Of a stretch of DNA of 64,000 bases, positions 55,471 through 63,496 are shown piece by piece. A program made the translations under genes and the position numbers. The stretch covers positions 13,047 to 77,046 of the forward strand of contig JAXGMN010000061.1 in assembly GCA_040768665.1 (NCBI GenBank), read 5' to 3'. This DNA is from JABWBD01 sp040768665 (lineage in GTDB: Bacteria; Planctomycetota; Planctomycetia; Pirellulales; Thermoguttaceae). The notes beneath the pieces were generated by a model that was not told the origin of the DNA, made no database searches, and worked only from the letters and a program-made list of their open reading frames with translations. Each line of letters begins with the position of its first letter. The first letter of the stretch is position 1.

Positions 55471-55848
55471 ATGCGTGGATCCGCACTTGCCGAAACACCT
55501 CCGCAGCGAGTCTCAGCGGACAAGGGTGCCGCAAAGAAGGCGGTGCACATCCTGGAAGACGCCCTGCTGGGGGCCGCGCTCGTAGCGATCACGCTTGAGG
55601 ATCGAATTCCGCGCGACATAGTGCTGGATGTGGTAAGAACCCTATTAGATGCCCGCCGAGACGGGCGAGTTGAGGAATTTCAGATCTCCGCTCATTCGGA
55701 AGCCGCGTCGCTGCCCGAATGGCATTGCTCGCGGTGCGGGAAAGCCAACCCTGGAACATTCGAGGTAGAAAGGGGCTCAATTGTCCGCCGAAGACATCGC
55801 GACGATCAGCAGGGAGTGCCATCCCCTCGGGTCGCCGTGGCTTCTTGA
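55471..55848 (+). CDS. Hypothetical cassette ORF with half zinc ribbon, 3' end rearranged
   Basis: 125 residues. Residues 1-85 are helical (KKAVHILEDALLGAALVAITLEDRIPRDIVLDVVRTLLDARR). WHCSRCGKANPGTFEVE follows, one knuckle of a zinc ribbon. From 55768 the DNA is a segment duplicated at 57368, so the C-terminus (RGSIVRRRHRDDQQ...) is probably not native and the second Cys pair is lost. ATG 55471 lies 13 bp behind repeat 5. Confidence 0.45.
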   Translation: MRGSALAETPPQRVSADKGAAKKAVHILEDALLGAALVAITLEDRIPRDIVLDVVRTLLDARRDGRVEEFQISAHSEAASLPEWHCSRCGKANPGTFEVERGSIVRRRHRDDQQGVPSPRVAVAS

Positions 55849-55971
55849 AGCTGAAGTCCTGCATTTCGCCACGCCACCGAGGTCCCGTGGAACTGAATCC
55901 CTACCGATCTCTCCGGGCTTGCCACAACTCCAAGCAGTGTTTACGGAGCGATTGACTCACCATCCCAGCAC
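55768..55971 (+). repeat. 204-bp direct repeat, copy 1
   Basis: Nearly identical to 57368-57569 (AAAGGGGCTCAATTGTCCGC to CATCCCAGCAC). One frame encodes LSAEDIATISRECHPLGSPW in both copies, so it may derive from a gene. The last 50 bp also start the repeat at 55921. Confidence 0.8.
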
Positions 55972-56100
55972 ATCAGACGCAACGCCGGGGGTCCAAAACC
56001 GGAGGCAACGCGCGAGCGGCACTTCCGCACTGCTTGCGATTGTGGTAAGCTCTCCCCGTATGGACAGTCGGTTCAATCGCAAGCAGTGGCACACCGGCAT
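55921..56100 (+). repeat. 180-bp direct repeat with CACTGCTTG inverted arms, copy 1
   Basis: Very similar to 58613-58790. Contains CACTGCTTGCGATTG and CAATCGCAAGCAGTGG as inverted arms around 30-40 bp. CACTGCTTG or its complement recurs about ten times between 55.9 and 58.8 kb. Confidence 0.75.
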
Positions 56101-56189
56101 CTTTGCGCCTGCGGGTTCGACGAACGTATCACTCGAAGTGCAGAGTTCGACGGTGGAGAGTTAAAGGCCGCCAAGACCATTTTTGCAGT

Positions 56190-56362
56190 GCCAACATCGA
56201 ACATCTCCAACTTGCTCCGTCCCCGTTTCGATCTCCCGCTCGCGCGCTAAGCCGCTTCGCGGACGCCGCCGGGTGTGGTGCAAGCAGGCGAGGGATAGTA
56301 GAATGACATCGGTGCTCGACGGTTTCTCGCTCCGCGGGGGGCGGCGTCGGGCAGGCGTTGAC
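56190..56362 (+). repeat. attC-like cassette repeat 6 (degenerate)
   Basis: GCCAACATCG at left, GTTGAC at right. The centre has GGGTGTGGTGCAAGCAGGCG and GGGATAGTAGAATGACATCG. Inner arms pair poorly. Kept because the central consensus and position match: the next ORF starts 19 bp later. Confidence 0.4.
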
Positions 56363-56380
56363 GCCGACAAGGAATAAGCG

Positions 56381-56632
56381 ATGAGCGCCAGCAATCACGC
56401 TGCTGCCGGGTATCGCGCGCTAATCGCTGTCCTAATCTCAGGTATGCTCGGCACGGTCCTCGCCAACTTACTCCGGCCTCAGCTTCCCGCGCTTGGCGCT
56501 AATCCAGCGCTCATCCACTTTATTGCGTGGCCAAGCTGCATTTTGCTGCTGCTTTCTTTCCTGATGTGGAAAAAGAGGATGCGTCAGTCCACCGGCCAGA
56601 GTCCCTGCTGCGAACATGATCGTGGGCGCTAA
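56381..56632 (+). CDS. Small two-helix membrane protein (cassette ORF)
   Basis: 83 residues with two hydrophobic segments (ALIAVLISGMLGTVLANLL and LIHFIAWPSCILLLLSFLMW) and a basic end. No family recognised. Lies between repeats 6 and 7. Confidence 0.5.
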   Translation: MSASNHAAAGYRALIAVLISGMLGTVLANLLRPQLPALGANPALIHFIAWPSCILLLLSFLMWKKRMRQSTGQSPCCEHDRGR

Positions 56633-56726
56633 GGTGTGGTGCCGAGGGCGACCGAGTGGTAAACTGAGGTGTAGTTCAATCCGAGACTATGAGGCCGGAT
56701 CGGCGTCCGCCTCGGCTTCCATTGGC
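56610..56726 (+). repeat. attC-like cassette repeat 7
   Basis: GCGAAC at left and ATTGGC at right, so both ends deviate by one base. The centre has AAGGTGTGGTGCCGAGGGCG, GTGGTAAACTGAG and GTAGTTCAA. It overlaps the last 23 bp of the preceding ORF. Confidence 0.5.
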
Positions 56727-56736
56727 AGCGCGAAAG

Positions 56737-57126
56737 ATGACGGAGATGCGCGGTAACCCATATCGGCCACCGATGAATGCTGGGAGTATTCCCACGACGG
56801 AGAAACCGACATTCAGTCCCTGGCAGTCCGCACTGCAAACGTTCGGTGGCTGCCTTTTCTGTCCCGCGTTCCTCATTGTGGTGGCCACTGCGACGCATAA
56901 CTCTTGCGTCAGCCAGAATCGAGAATCACCGTTTCCGCGGTTTGTCATCAACGTCCTGGACGCCGACAGAGACGGCGTGCTGAACATTCACGGTGACCCG
57001 TTCGTGCTTGTCCTCCATATCGCAGGCCCACTAGGCTTCGCGCTGTGTTGCGGCATTTTGAGCTTTTATTTTCAACGCGTACGACTCCGTCGAGAGGCAA
57101 ACAGCCAACATGGGCTGGACTGCTAG
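56737..57126 (+). CDS. Membrane protein of unknown function (cassette ORF)
   Basis: 129 residues opening EMRGNPYRPP, a start frequent in small planctomycete membrane proteins. Two hydrophobic segments follow (CLFCPAFLIVVATATH and LVLHIAGPLGFALCCGILSFYF), separated by a polar loop. ATG 56737 is chosen; the longer frame to 56689 begins inside repeat 7. The 3' end overlaps repeat 8 by 23 bp. Confidence 0.55.
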   Translation: MTEMRGNPYRPPMNAGSIPTTEKPTFSPWQSALQTFGGCLFCPAFLIVVATATHNSCVSQNRESPFPRFVINVLDADRDGVLNIHGDPFVLVLHIAGPLGFALCCGILSFYFQRVRLRREANSQHGLDC

Positions 57127-57243
57127 GCCGCGGCATCCATGCCGCAGACGCGTCCGGTGTGGTGCACGCCACGGAGGGGTGGTAGAATCATTTGGAATAC
57201 AGAATCAATCAGGTGGCCGGCATCGGCCCCACGTTTCGTTGTC
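57104..57243 (+). repeat. attC-like cassette repeat 8
   Basis: GCCAACATGGGCTGG at left and CCCCACGTTTCGTTGTC at right. The centre has GGCCGCGGCATCCATGCCGC, CGTCCGGTGTGGTGCACGCC and GGGGTGGTAGAATC, almost the same as repeats 3 and 5. Confidence 0.55.
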
Positions 57244-57269
57244 AACTGGACGAAGAGTGGTGCATCGCC

Positions 57270-57674
57270 ATGTGCAGAATCGGCAAAGTGCTTTGCAAGG
57301 TGGTGTTGCTGCCGACAATGAGCGAATCCCTCTTGGCCGCGCCCCCTCTGCCTCTCGTCACTGAGGAGAAAGGGGCTCAATTGTCCGCCGAAGACATCGC
57401 GACGATCAGCAGGGAGTGCCATCCCCTCGGGTCGCCGTGGCTCTTTGAGGATGAAGTCCTGCCTTTCGCCACGCCACCGAGGTCCCGTGGAACTGAATCC
57501 CTACCGATCTCTCCGCTTACCACAACTCCAAGCAGTGTTTACGGACCGATTGACTCACCATCCCAGCACGATGAGACGGTATCAAAGTGGCGGGCATCGG
57601 CGTCGGCCACGCAAACAAGTATGCTGAGAGGCAAGAGGGTATCTTGGTTCGGGGGCCGGGGATTCCAGGGATGA
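57270..57674 (+). CDS. Hypothetical cassette ORF containing duplicated segment
   Basis: 134 residues starting at ATG 57270, 26 bp behind repeat 8. Residues 33-100 are encoded by the 204-bp direct repeat (KGAQLSAEDIATISRECHPLGSPW). The rest has low-complexity Ser/Thr/Ala content and no domain. Coding status is doubtful. Confidence 0.3.
   Translation: MCRIGKVLCKVVLLPTMSESLLAAPPLPLVTEEKGAQLSAEDIATISRECHPLGSPWLFEDEVLPFATPPRSRGTESLPISPLTTTPSSVYGPIDSPSQHDETVSKWRASASATQTSMLRGKRVSWFGGRGFQG
57368..57569 (+). repeat. 204-bp direct repeat, copy 2
   Basis: Second copy of 55768-55971, with a short deletion (GGCTTGCC versus CTTACC) and about ten substitutions. Confidence 0.8.
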
Positions 57675-57940
57675 GATGATGGAATCGTCAACCGGTGAAA
57701 GGCACTGCCTGGCGTTGTGGTAATCCTAATCGGAGTGGTCGGCACATTCAAAGCAGCGGATGCCACACCGAGCGCAGCCGAACAACCTGACTTTGGGCGG
57801 ACGCAAGCAGTGGCACTCCGCCAGCCCGCGATCGAATTTCCTATCGGCACAGCCATCGCGGCTTGTTGACGTGGGATCTCCCGGCGCGGTAGACTCGTAA
57901 GCAAGCCCGGGATCGAAATCCCTATCCGCTGGCTGGAGGC
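57675..57940. other. Gene-free stretch
   Basis: No gene seen. GCAAGCAGTGGCAC of the CACTGCTTG family occurs at about 57807-57820. The stretch ends at a complete family A palindrome. Confidence 0.4.
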
Positions 57941-58066
57941 GTAACCATTCACGCCCACGGAAGAGAGGGGGGCAGGTCCATGTTTTTCGGCCAACGTCTT
58001 TGACGCCAAAATACTCGGACTCGCCGAAAAATGGACCAGTCCCCGGCCGTGGGCGTGAACGGTTAC
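57941..58066 (+). repeat. Family A palindromic repeat, complete copy
   Basis: GTAACCATTCACGCCCACGG to CCGTGGGCGTGAACGGTTAC, with inner arms GGGCAGGTCCATGTTTTTCG and CCGAAAAATGGACCAGTCCC. The C-A-G-G/C-C-A-G asymmetry recurs in inverted orientation. Confidence 0.8.
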
Positions 58067-58121
58067 CTGGACGCGGATCCGAGGCTCTTCCTTTTTAAGA
58101 ATCTCGCCAGGTTTGGGATCG

Positions 58122-58376
58122 ATGGCCAAGAAAAAGACGACTCGCAAGGAGAAGGCACCGGCAAAGCCGGGGCAGGTAAAGAAGCGATGGACCGAGGAGC
58201 AGATTCGCATCTTGAAGCGTCTCTACAAGAGCCACAGCAACGCGGATATCGCCAAGGCGGTGGGACGCAAAGTCGCTTCCGTCACGTTCAAAGCCCACTG
58301 TCTGGATTTGAAAAAAGGCGTCCGCCGCATGCGGGAGATGGGCCGCGAGAACATCCGGCACCGCTGGGGCGAGTAG
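58122..58376 (+). CDS. Small SANT/Myb-like helix-turn-helix protein
   Basis: 84 residues. A Lys-rich start (KKKTTRKEKAPAKPGQVKK) precedes RWTEEQIRILKRLYKSHSNADIAKAVGRKVASVTFKAHCLDLKKG, the three-helix pattern of SANT/Myb-like DNA-binding domains that is widespread in small planctomycete proteins. ATG 58122 is chosen; an upstream TTG (58113) is possible. A partial attC-like centre follows the stop, so it may be one more cassette. Confidence 0.65.
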   Translation: MAKKKTTRKEKAPAKPGQVKKRWTEEQIRILKRLYKSHSNADIAKAVGRKVASVTFKAHCLDLKKGVRRMREMGRENIRHRWGE

Positions 58377-58422
58377 ATCGCTTTGGCCGTATTGCACTCC
58401 CTCGATCGCAAGCCGCAAAGTC

Positions 58423-58475
58423 CGGCACCGATGCCGGAACGCCTTCGGTGTAGTGCGGATCGCGGCGAGGTGCCG
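58423..58475 (+). repeat. attC-like cassette repeat 9, central part only
   Basis: TCCGGCACCGATGCCGGAAC, GCCTTCGGTGTAGTGCGGAT and CGCGGCGAGGTG match the centre of repeat 3 in order and spacing. The left end is unclear and the right end is replaced by CACTGCTTG repeats. Confidence 0.4.
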
Positions 58476-58477
58476 GG

Positions 58478-58790
58478 TGCCACTGCTTGCGTGTCCCGTT
58501 CGGCTGCGGTCCCTGTGCCATTGCCGGATGCCACTGCTTGCCCCAGCGCGTTCGGCTTCGATTCGTGTGGCACTGCTTGGAGTTGTACGGGCGCACCATG
58601 CGAACCGCGCCTTACCACAACTCCAAGCAGTGTTTACGGACCGATTGACTCACCATCCCAGCACATCAGACGCAACGGCGGGGGTCGAAAACCGGCAACG
58701 CGCGAGCGGCACTTCCGCACTGCTTGCGATTGTGGCAAGCTCTTCCCGTATGGACAGTCGATTCAATCGCAAGCAGTGGCACACCGGCAT
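58478..58790 (+). repeat. Cluster of CACTGCTTG repeats, including second copy of the 180-bp repeat
   Basis: TGCCACTGCTTG occurs at about 58478, 58529 and 58568 in one orientation, then CCAAGCAGTG and CAAGCAGTGGCAC in the other. 58613-58790 repeats 55921-56100. The arrangement suggests nested hairpins. Confidence 0.65.
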
Positions 58791-58828
58791 GTTCGGAGAC
58801 TCCCTAGGGTCAGGCTTTGGCAGCCGGT

Positions 58829-58949
58829 TCGCCGGCGAAACCGTGGCAACGCCAGCAATGACGTCTTCCGCAAGGAGGACGACTATCTGGCGCTGTTGAA
58901 TCTCATCGGCGAGGCGTGCGAGCGGCTGCCATGCTGCAGTTTCGTTTGA
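58829..58949 (+). pseudogene. RAYT (REP-associated tyrosine transposase, Y1 family) fragment
   Basis: The plus strand reads RRNRGNASNDVFRKEDDYLALLNLIGEACERLP, which matches the N-terminal part of RAYT/Y1 transposases (NRGN..., DVF.K..DY). It then breaks into the sulfatase gene. The HxH and Tyr motifs are missing. Only 40 codons remain. Confidence 0.7.
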
Positions 58950-60499
58950 CGCCACCAGTTCTCCAGCGCCGCGATCATCCTTTGCTTTTGAGCCGAACGC
59001 GCGGGATCGTTCGCGAGGTCGGCGACTTCGCCTGGATCGGCCGCCAGGTCGAAGAGCAGTTCATGGCCGTCGTGGTACCGGACGTATTTCCAGCCCTGCC
59101 CGCGCACGGCGAAGGAGCAGCGGGCGCCGGGCAACACGGTACGCGTGTTTTCGCGGTTGGGCGCGACCCGTTCGCAGAAGCTGTAAGGCCTTGCCCCGGC
59201 AGGATCGCATCGCCCGGCAAGGAACGGCAAGAGGTTCTGCCCTTGCGCCTCGGGGGGGATCGGCCGCCCGGCGGCGGACAGGATCGTCGGCATCAGATCG
59301 GTCAGGTCGACGGCCATGTCGCACCGCTGCGGATGGAAGAGCCGCGGACAGCGGAGCAGCATTGGGACGCGGACGATTTCATCGTAGAAGGAATCGTTGC
59401 TTTTCCAGACCATGCCGTGACCGCCGGCCATGTCGCCGTGGTCGGCGGTGAAGATCACCAGCGCGCCGTCGAGCCGGCCGGTCTCCTCCAAGATGTGCAA
59501 CACGCGGCCGACCTGCTCGTCGATCAGTTTGACGGAGGCGTAGTAGATGCGGAGGAACTCCCGCAGGCCCGGCTCGCCCAGAACCTGAACGATCTGGCGA
59601 GACCAGCTTTTCTCGCAGCGAGGATCGCGGGTGTGGCGGTTGGCGGGAAGCTTGATGGCGGCCGGATCGAACATTTCGTAGTAGGGCGAAGCGACCACGT
59701 TCGGGTCGTGCGGTGCATTGAACGAGCAGGTCACCATGAGCGGACCCGGCCTCGCGCCGCGGATGCACTCGACCGTTTTGTCCGCCACGCGGACATCGAA
59801 GCATTTCCCGGGCGGGAGCTTCAGGCGGCCCATTTTCGTGACGAATTCGCGATACGCATGAGCCTTCCATCGCTCGTCGGCCGCGCGCGCAAGCTCGCGA
59901 AAGGCCGGACTCTGCTCGACCAGCAGCGCCCACTGATACCAGTTCATCCAAGCGGCGGGCGGTTGGCGGCGGACCGCCGCGAAATCCGCCTCCATCTCGC
60001 GGGCGTAGGCATCGTGCTCGGCAAACAGATCGGCGTAGTACGGCAGATCTTCGTCCAACAGGTGCCACTTTCCGTAGAAATGCGTCGCATAGCCCGCGTC
60101 GTGGAGCAGTCGCCCGGTGGTGATGTCGGAGGTTTTGATGCCTTCTTGTGTCGGTGGCGCCGGCACCATCGGGTAATCTCGACGCATGACATTGTAGGTG
60201 ATGCCGTGTGCGTGCGGGTATTTCCCGGTGGCGATGGACGCCCTGGCGGGCGAGCAGAAGGGGCAGGTGCACATCGCGCCCAGGAATTGCACGCCTTCCC
60301 GGGCGAGACGGTCGATGTTGGGTGTCTCAACGGGACCTCCGTAGCAGCTCAGCACCCGGGCGTTGAGCTGGTCGCAGAGAATGACGACGACGTCCATGGG
60401 ACGGGGCGGCGCGGACGGGGCGCCAGTGGACTGAGCGGCCGCCGTGGCTGATAGCAGGGCGGCGACGGTGAGGACACCGCGAGGTAATGACGTTTTCAT
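58883..60499 (-). CDS. Secreted sulfatase, C-terminus altered by a transposase fragment
   Basis: 538-residue type I sulfatase. The signal peptide (GVLTVAALLSATAAAQS) is followed by RPMDVVVILCDQLNARVLSCYGG, the formylglycine motif CPFCSPARASIATGKYPH (CSPAR intact), GKWHLLDED, SFNAPHDPNVV, FTADHGDMAGGHGMVWK and a C-terminal domain ending near ALENWWRQTKLQHG. The last ~17 codons lie antisense to the RAYT fragment, so the native end was probably replaced. The catalytic core is complete, so activity is possible. Substrate unknown. Confidence 0.88.
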   Translation of the reverse strand: MKTSLPRGVLTVAALLSATAAAQSTGAPSAPPRPMDVVVILCDQLNARVLSCYGGPVETPNIDRLAREGVQFLGAMCTCPFCSPARASIATGKYPHAHGITYNVMRRDYPMVPAPPTQEGIKTSDITTGRLLHDAGYATHFYGKWHLLDEDLPYYADLFAEHDAYAREMEADFAAVRRQPPAAWMNWYQWALLVEQSPAFRELARAADERWKAHAYREFVTKMGRLKLPPGKCFDVRVADKTVECIRGARPGPLMVTCSFNAPHDPNVVASPYYEMFDPAAIKLPANRHTRDPRCEKSWSRQIVQVLGEPGLREFLRIYYASVKLIDEQVGRVLHILEETGRLDGALVIFTADHGDMAGGHGMVWKSNDSFYDEIVRVPMLLRCPRLFHPQRCDMAVDLTDLMPTILSAAGRPIPPEAQGQNLLPFLAGRCDPAGARPYSFCERVAPNRENTRTVLPGARCSFAVRGQGWKYVRYHDGHELLFDLAADPGEVADLANDPARSAQKQRMIAALENWWRQTKLQHGSRSHASPMRFNSAR

Positions 60500-60773
60500 G
60501 GCGGATAGGCACCTCTTCCCACTGTCGAGCGAGGGGCAGATGAGAGTTTACCCACATATCAGCCCGGCTGCGTGGAAGCAGCCGGGGGTGATGGCAATCG
60601 CGAGGGGATGCGATCATCTGCCACACGCCCTGAACCCTCATTGTTGAACCGTGCAGAGGAAAACCGGCCGCGGCCGGCTCTTCGGATGCCGGGGCCACTG
60701 CGGATCCTCGCGGCGGCTTGCCGTTGGCGCCAACTTAACAGATCGTTTGGACTGATTTCAATGCCAAGAGGCC

Positions 60774-60892
60774 GTAACCGTTCACGGGGCGGAAGAGGGA
60801 CAGGTCCAAGTTTTGGGGAAAGTCCTTGCCGCCGAAATACGTCAACCGGCCGAAAATTGGACCCGTCCCCGACCGTGGGCGTGAACGGTTAT
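60774..60892 (+). repeat. Family A palindromic repeat, complete copy
   Basis: GTAACCGTTCACGGGGCGGA to CGTGGGCGTGAACGGTTAT, with inner arms GGGACAGGTCCAAGTTTTGG and CCGAAAATTGGACCCGTCCC. It lies between the sulfatase gene and the next gene. Confidence 0.8.
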
Positions 60893-61131
60893 AAGAGGCC
60901 GGTGGAGTTTTTTTTCGGCGCGCAAGCCGTATCGAGGCCATCTCCGTCTCGCTCGGGTGTCATGCGACAGGAGGAGCGATGGTCGCTCGTTCATGCTCCT
61001 TCGGGTTAGGGCAGGTTCTGATTTTGGGAAAAACGGGCGTGGATTGGCCGCCGACGATTGACAGCTTACGGACAATTCGTTTGGCTACAAGCGCATCGTT
61101 TTCCTTTCTCGAACCCATGGAGGTATCCGCC

Positions 61132-61638
61132 ATGAGAGCGACATGTTCCCTGGTCCTGACATTGTGCTTCCTGGCCGGCACTGCTTTCGCGGGAGAAACT
61201 GCTTCTGTAGAAAGAGACCTGGCGGCGGCGAAGAGACTACTCGAGCTGCCCGAGGCGTCCGAGGAGGAATACGCCCAGGTCGAGGGAACCTGGGAACTGG
61301 TTCAGGATACCGACGAGGCAAAAGGCGAGCGTCGTGTCAAGACCCACCGAGCCGGCAAAACGACCGTCACCGTGTACGGGGCAGATGGCCAAATCATCGG
61401 CCGGCACAACTCCGAATACAAGCTGAAGAAGAGCGGTATGGCCCGCATTTTTGTCTTCTTCAATATCGTCCCTGCCACGGGGCCTTCCAAGGGGCGCGAG
61501 TTTCCCGGCCCGTTCTACTACACCTACAGCGCGCGAGACAACAGGTTCATCGAAGCGTACGGGCTTCTCAAGGGTGATGATCGCAGCCCTCGAATGATTT
61601 TCTGGAGGCGGGGCAAGAACGGCGATGCGTCGCCGTGA
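61132..61638 (+). CDS. Small secreted protein, lipocalin-like
   Basis: 168 residues with a clear signal peptide (LVLTLCFLAGTAFAGE). The mature part contains EEEYAQVEGTWELVQDTDEAKGERRVKTHRAGKTTVTVYGADG and FPGPFYYTYSARDNRFIEAYGLLKGD, a beta-rich pattern like small calycin-type planctomycete proteins. GGAGG precedes ATG 61132. The longer frame to 60979 includes non-signal sequence. Function unknown. Confidence 0.7.
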   Translation: MRATCSLVLTLCFLAGTAFAGETASVERDLAAAKRLLELPEASEEEYAQVEGTWELVQDTDEAKGERRVKTHRAGKTTVTVYGADGQIIGRHNSEYKLKKSGMARIFVFFNIVPATGPSKGREFPGPFYYTYSARDNRFIEAYGLLKGDDRSPRMIFWRRGKNGDASP

Positions 61639-61667
61639 GCGGTTCCCATTGCTGATGGTGTCGGATG

Positions 61668-61697
61668 GTAACCGTTCACGGGGCGGAAGAGAGGAGG
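61668..61697 (+). repeat. Family A palindromic repeat, left end only
   Basis: GTAACCGTTCACGGGGCGGA, then AGAGAGGAGG. The right arm is missing. Confidence 0.6.
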
Positions 61698-61812
61698 AAC
61701 GTCTGATGCGGTGCGCTGGATGGATGGGGGCTTGGCTGCTTGCTCGGAGACGCTAAAATAAGGGGTTTAACGACACGGAATCGAGAAGGGGCCTTCGGGC
61801 GATCGTTGCTCT

Positions 61813-62712
61813 ATGGATACTGTCTACCTGGGTGCTTCCGCCGCGCTTGGGACGGCGATGCTCTGGACGCTGTCGACCCTTGCGTGGACATCGGCCGGCA
61901 GGCAGGTCGGTGCGCTGTCGGTGAGTTTTCTGCGACTGGTGGTAACGATCGGCATTATCGCGTTGTACGGGTATGCGACGCGGGGGCATTGGCTGCCCGG
62001 CAGTGCGGATCCGCAGGTGTGGCTCGCTTTGGGTGTTTCAGGCGTCTTCGGGTTCTTTCTCTGCGATCTGTTGCTGTTTGAATCGTTTCTGCTGATCGGC
62101 CCCCGGCTATCGCTGTTGATCCACTCCCTCTCACCGCCGATCTCGGCGCTGATTTCAGCCTATTACCTGGGAGACCATCTTGCTCCCATCCATTGGCTAG
62201 GAATGGCGGTGACGCTCTCGGGCGTCGTCTGGGTTGTGCTCGAGCGGCAGTCGGGGCCGAGGCCGGCTGAGCATCACCGGAGTTTCGCACGCGGGGTAGC
62301 GCTCGCCGCGGCTGCAACGGTGTCGGCCTCGGTCGGGTACGTGCTCGCCAAGCAGGGGATGGGGAATTGCGATCCGGTCGACGCCACGCTGATTCGCATT
62401 TTCGGCGCGATGATCGGCTACGTGCTTCTGCTGACGGCCGCCGCCCGATGGCAGCGGATATGGCGTGCGATGCAGCACCGGCGTGCGATGCTGACGGTTG
62501 TCGTGGGAGCGATCCTCGGCCCGTTTCTGGGGGTAACGCTGTGCATGGTGGCGTTGCGGTACAGCCCGGTGGGCGTGGCGGTTACCATTATCAGCACGAT
62601 GCCGGTGCTGATCCTTCCCTTTGCCATTATCGTGCATAAAGAAAAGGTCAGCCCACGCGCAATGCTTGGCGCGGTTGTGTCCGTTGCCGGTGTGTTGCTT
62701 CTGGTGACGTGA
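61813..62712 (+). CDS. EamA/DMT-superfamily transporter
   Basis: 299-residue inner-membrane protein with ten hydrophobic segments in two EamA repeats (first about 5-140, second about 155-299). LRLVVTIGIIALYGY and LLIGPRLSLLIHSLSPPISALISAYYLGDHL lie in the first; YSPVGVAVTIISTMPVLILPFAIIVHKEKVSPRAMLGAVVSVAGVLLL in the second shows the typical E/K-containing end. Probable exporter of metabolites; substrate not predictable. Confidence 0.85.
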   Translation: MDTVYLGASAALGTAMLWTLSTLAWTSAGRQVGALSVSFLRLVVTIGIIALYGYATRGHWLPGSADPQVWLALGVSGVFGFFLCDLLLFESFLLIGPRLSLLIHSLSPPISALISAYYLGDHLAPIHWLGMAVTLSGVVWVVLERQSGPRPAEHHRSFARGVALAAAATVSASVGYVLAKQGMGNCDPVDATLIRIFGAMIGYVLLLTAAARWQRIWRAMQHRRAMLTVVVGAILGPFLGVTLCMVALRYSPVGVAVTIISTMPVLILPFAIIVHKEKVSPRAMLGAVVSVAGVLLLVT

Positions 62713-62801
62713 ACGGCCCGGCAACCGACTGCCGTCGTTGATGCGGTCGGGATTGCGAAGATCCGGTCGGGATTGCGAAAGCGGTTCTCGGAAGGACCGC
62801 G

Positions 62802-63185
62802 TCAGTCGATTCTCGCCTTCCACAGACCGTGCAGATTGCAGTAGGCACGAGCGGTTACGGGATTCTTGCCCACCTCGAACGTTGCCTGAGGAATAGCACC
62901 GGGCTTCAAATATCGGCGCGTGATGGCATCGCCCTGTTCGATCTCGACCCACTCAATGAAGTGCTCTTCCCCCATCGGGTGCGGGACCGTTCCGATCGTT
63001 ACGGTCACATCGCTGCCGGCCCTGGCAATCGCAGGGACGTGTTTTTCCTTGGAGGCGTCGACCGTATTCTCCGCAACGGCCTGCATCGCTTGATCGCAGC
63101 ACGCCAGATTCCCGGCACCGCCGCGAAGCACTTCCACCACATTGCCGCACTGGTTGCACGCGTAGACTTCTGGTCGCTGGGCCAT
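62802..63185 (-). CDS. Desulfoferrodoxin / superoxide reductase
   Basis: 127-residue two-iron superoxide reductase that reduces superoxide to peroxide without making oxygen. The N-terminal desulforedoxin centre has CNQCG and LACCDQ (four Cys). The catalytic iron ligands are in KEKHVPAI, HPMGEEHFIEWVE and YCNLHGLW (Cys and His). This points to an anaerobic or microaerophilic lifestyle. It is followed on the plus strand by repeat B4. Confidence 0.93.
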   Translation of the reverse strand: MAQRPEVYACNQCGNVVEVLRGGAGNLACCDQAMQAVAENTVDASKEKHVPAIARAGSDVTVTIGTVPHPMGEEHFIEWVEIEQGDAITRRYLKPGAIPQATFEVGKNPVTARAYCNLHGLWKARID

Positions 63186-63220
63186 CCTTCTCTCCTGGTG
63201 TGCTGCGAGCTGTTTGGACG

Positions 63221-63304
63221 CCCTAACAAAACGGAGACAGGCACCTCGCCAAGACGCCTGTTCCGCAAATCCTTGGCTCGGAGCCAGTCCCCATTTTGCT
63301 AGGG
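63221..63304 (-). repeat. Family B palindromic repeat, inverted orientation
   Basis: CCCTAACAAAACGGAGACAG, GCACC ... GGAGCCAGTCCCCATTTTGC, TAGGG. The motifs are those of the copies at 3008, 5100 and 6927 read on the other strand, with yet another pair of outer arms. Confidence 0.75.
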
Positions 63305-63496
63305 CCTTTTCCTACTTCCGCGGTAGGTAATCCTTTCCGCTACGACCATGTTGTACACCGCCGAACGGCGTCTGAAAAGTGCACTTGGGAAAGGGGGATT
63401 CGCTGCATTGCGTCCCCCGCCGGGCCAGGGCTACCATAGTGAGGACGTCGCAGAGCGGTGGAGATTTCCGAACCCGGGGCGGTAGGAGCCTGGAAG

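Noticed and set aside
55781..56164. Separate ORF starting LSAEDIATISREC
   Set aside because: It lies in a 204-bp direct repeat present twice, runs into the CACTGCTTG repeat, and has no independent start signal; at most a gene fragment.
52018..58475. CRISPR array as an explanation of the regularly occurring repeats
   Set aside because: The repeats are 115-175 bp, variable in the arms, and separated by ORF-sized segments of 300-900 bp; nothing resembles short identical repeats with 30-40 bp spacers, and no cas gene is present.
58916..60451. Plus-strand open frame of about 510 codons opposite the sulfatase
   Set aside because: The sulfatase on the minus strand carries all family motifs; the opposite frame has none.
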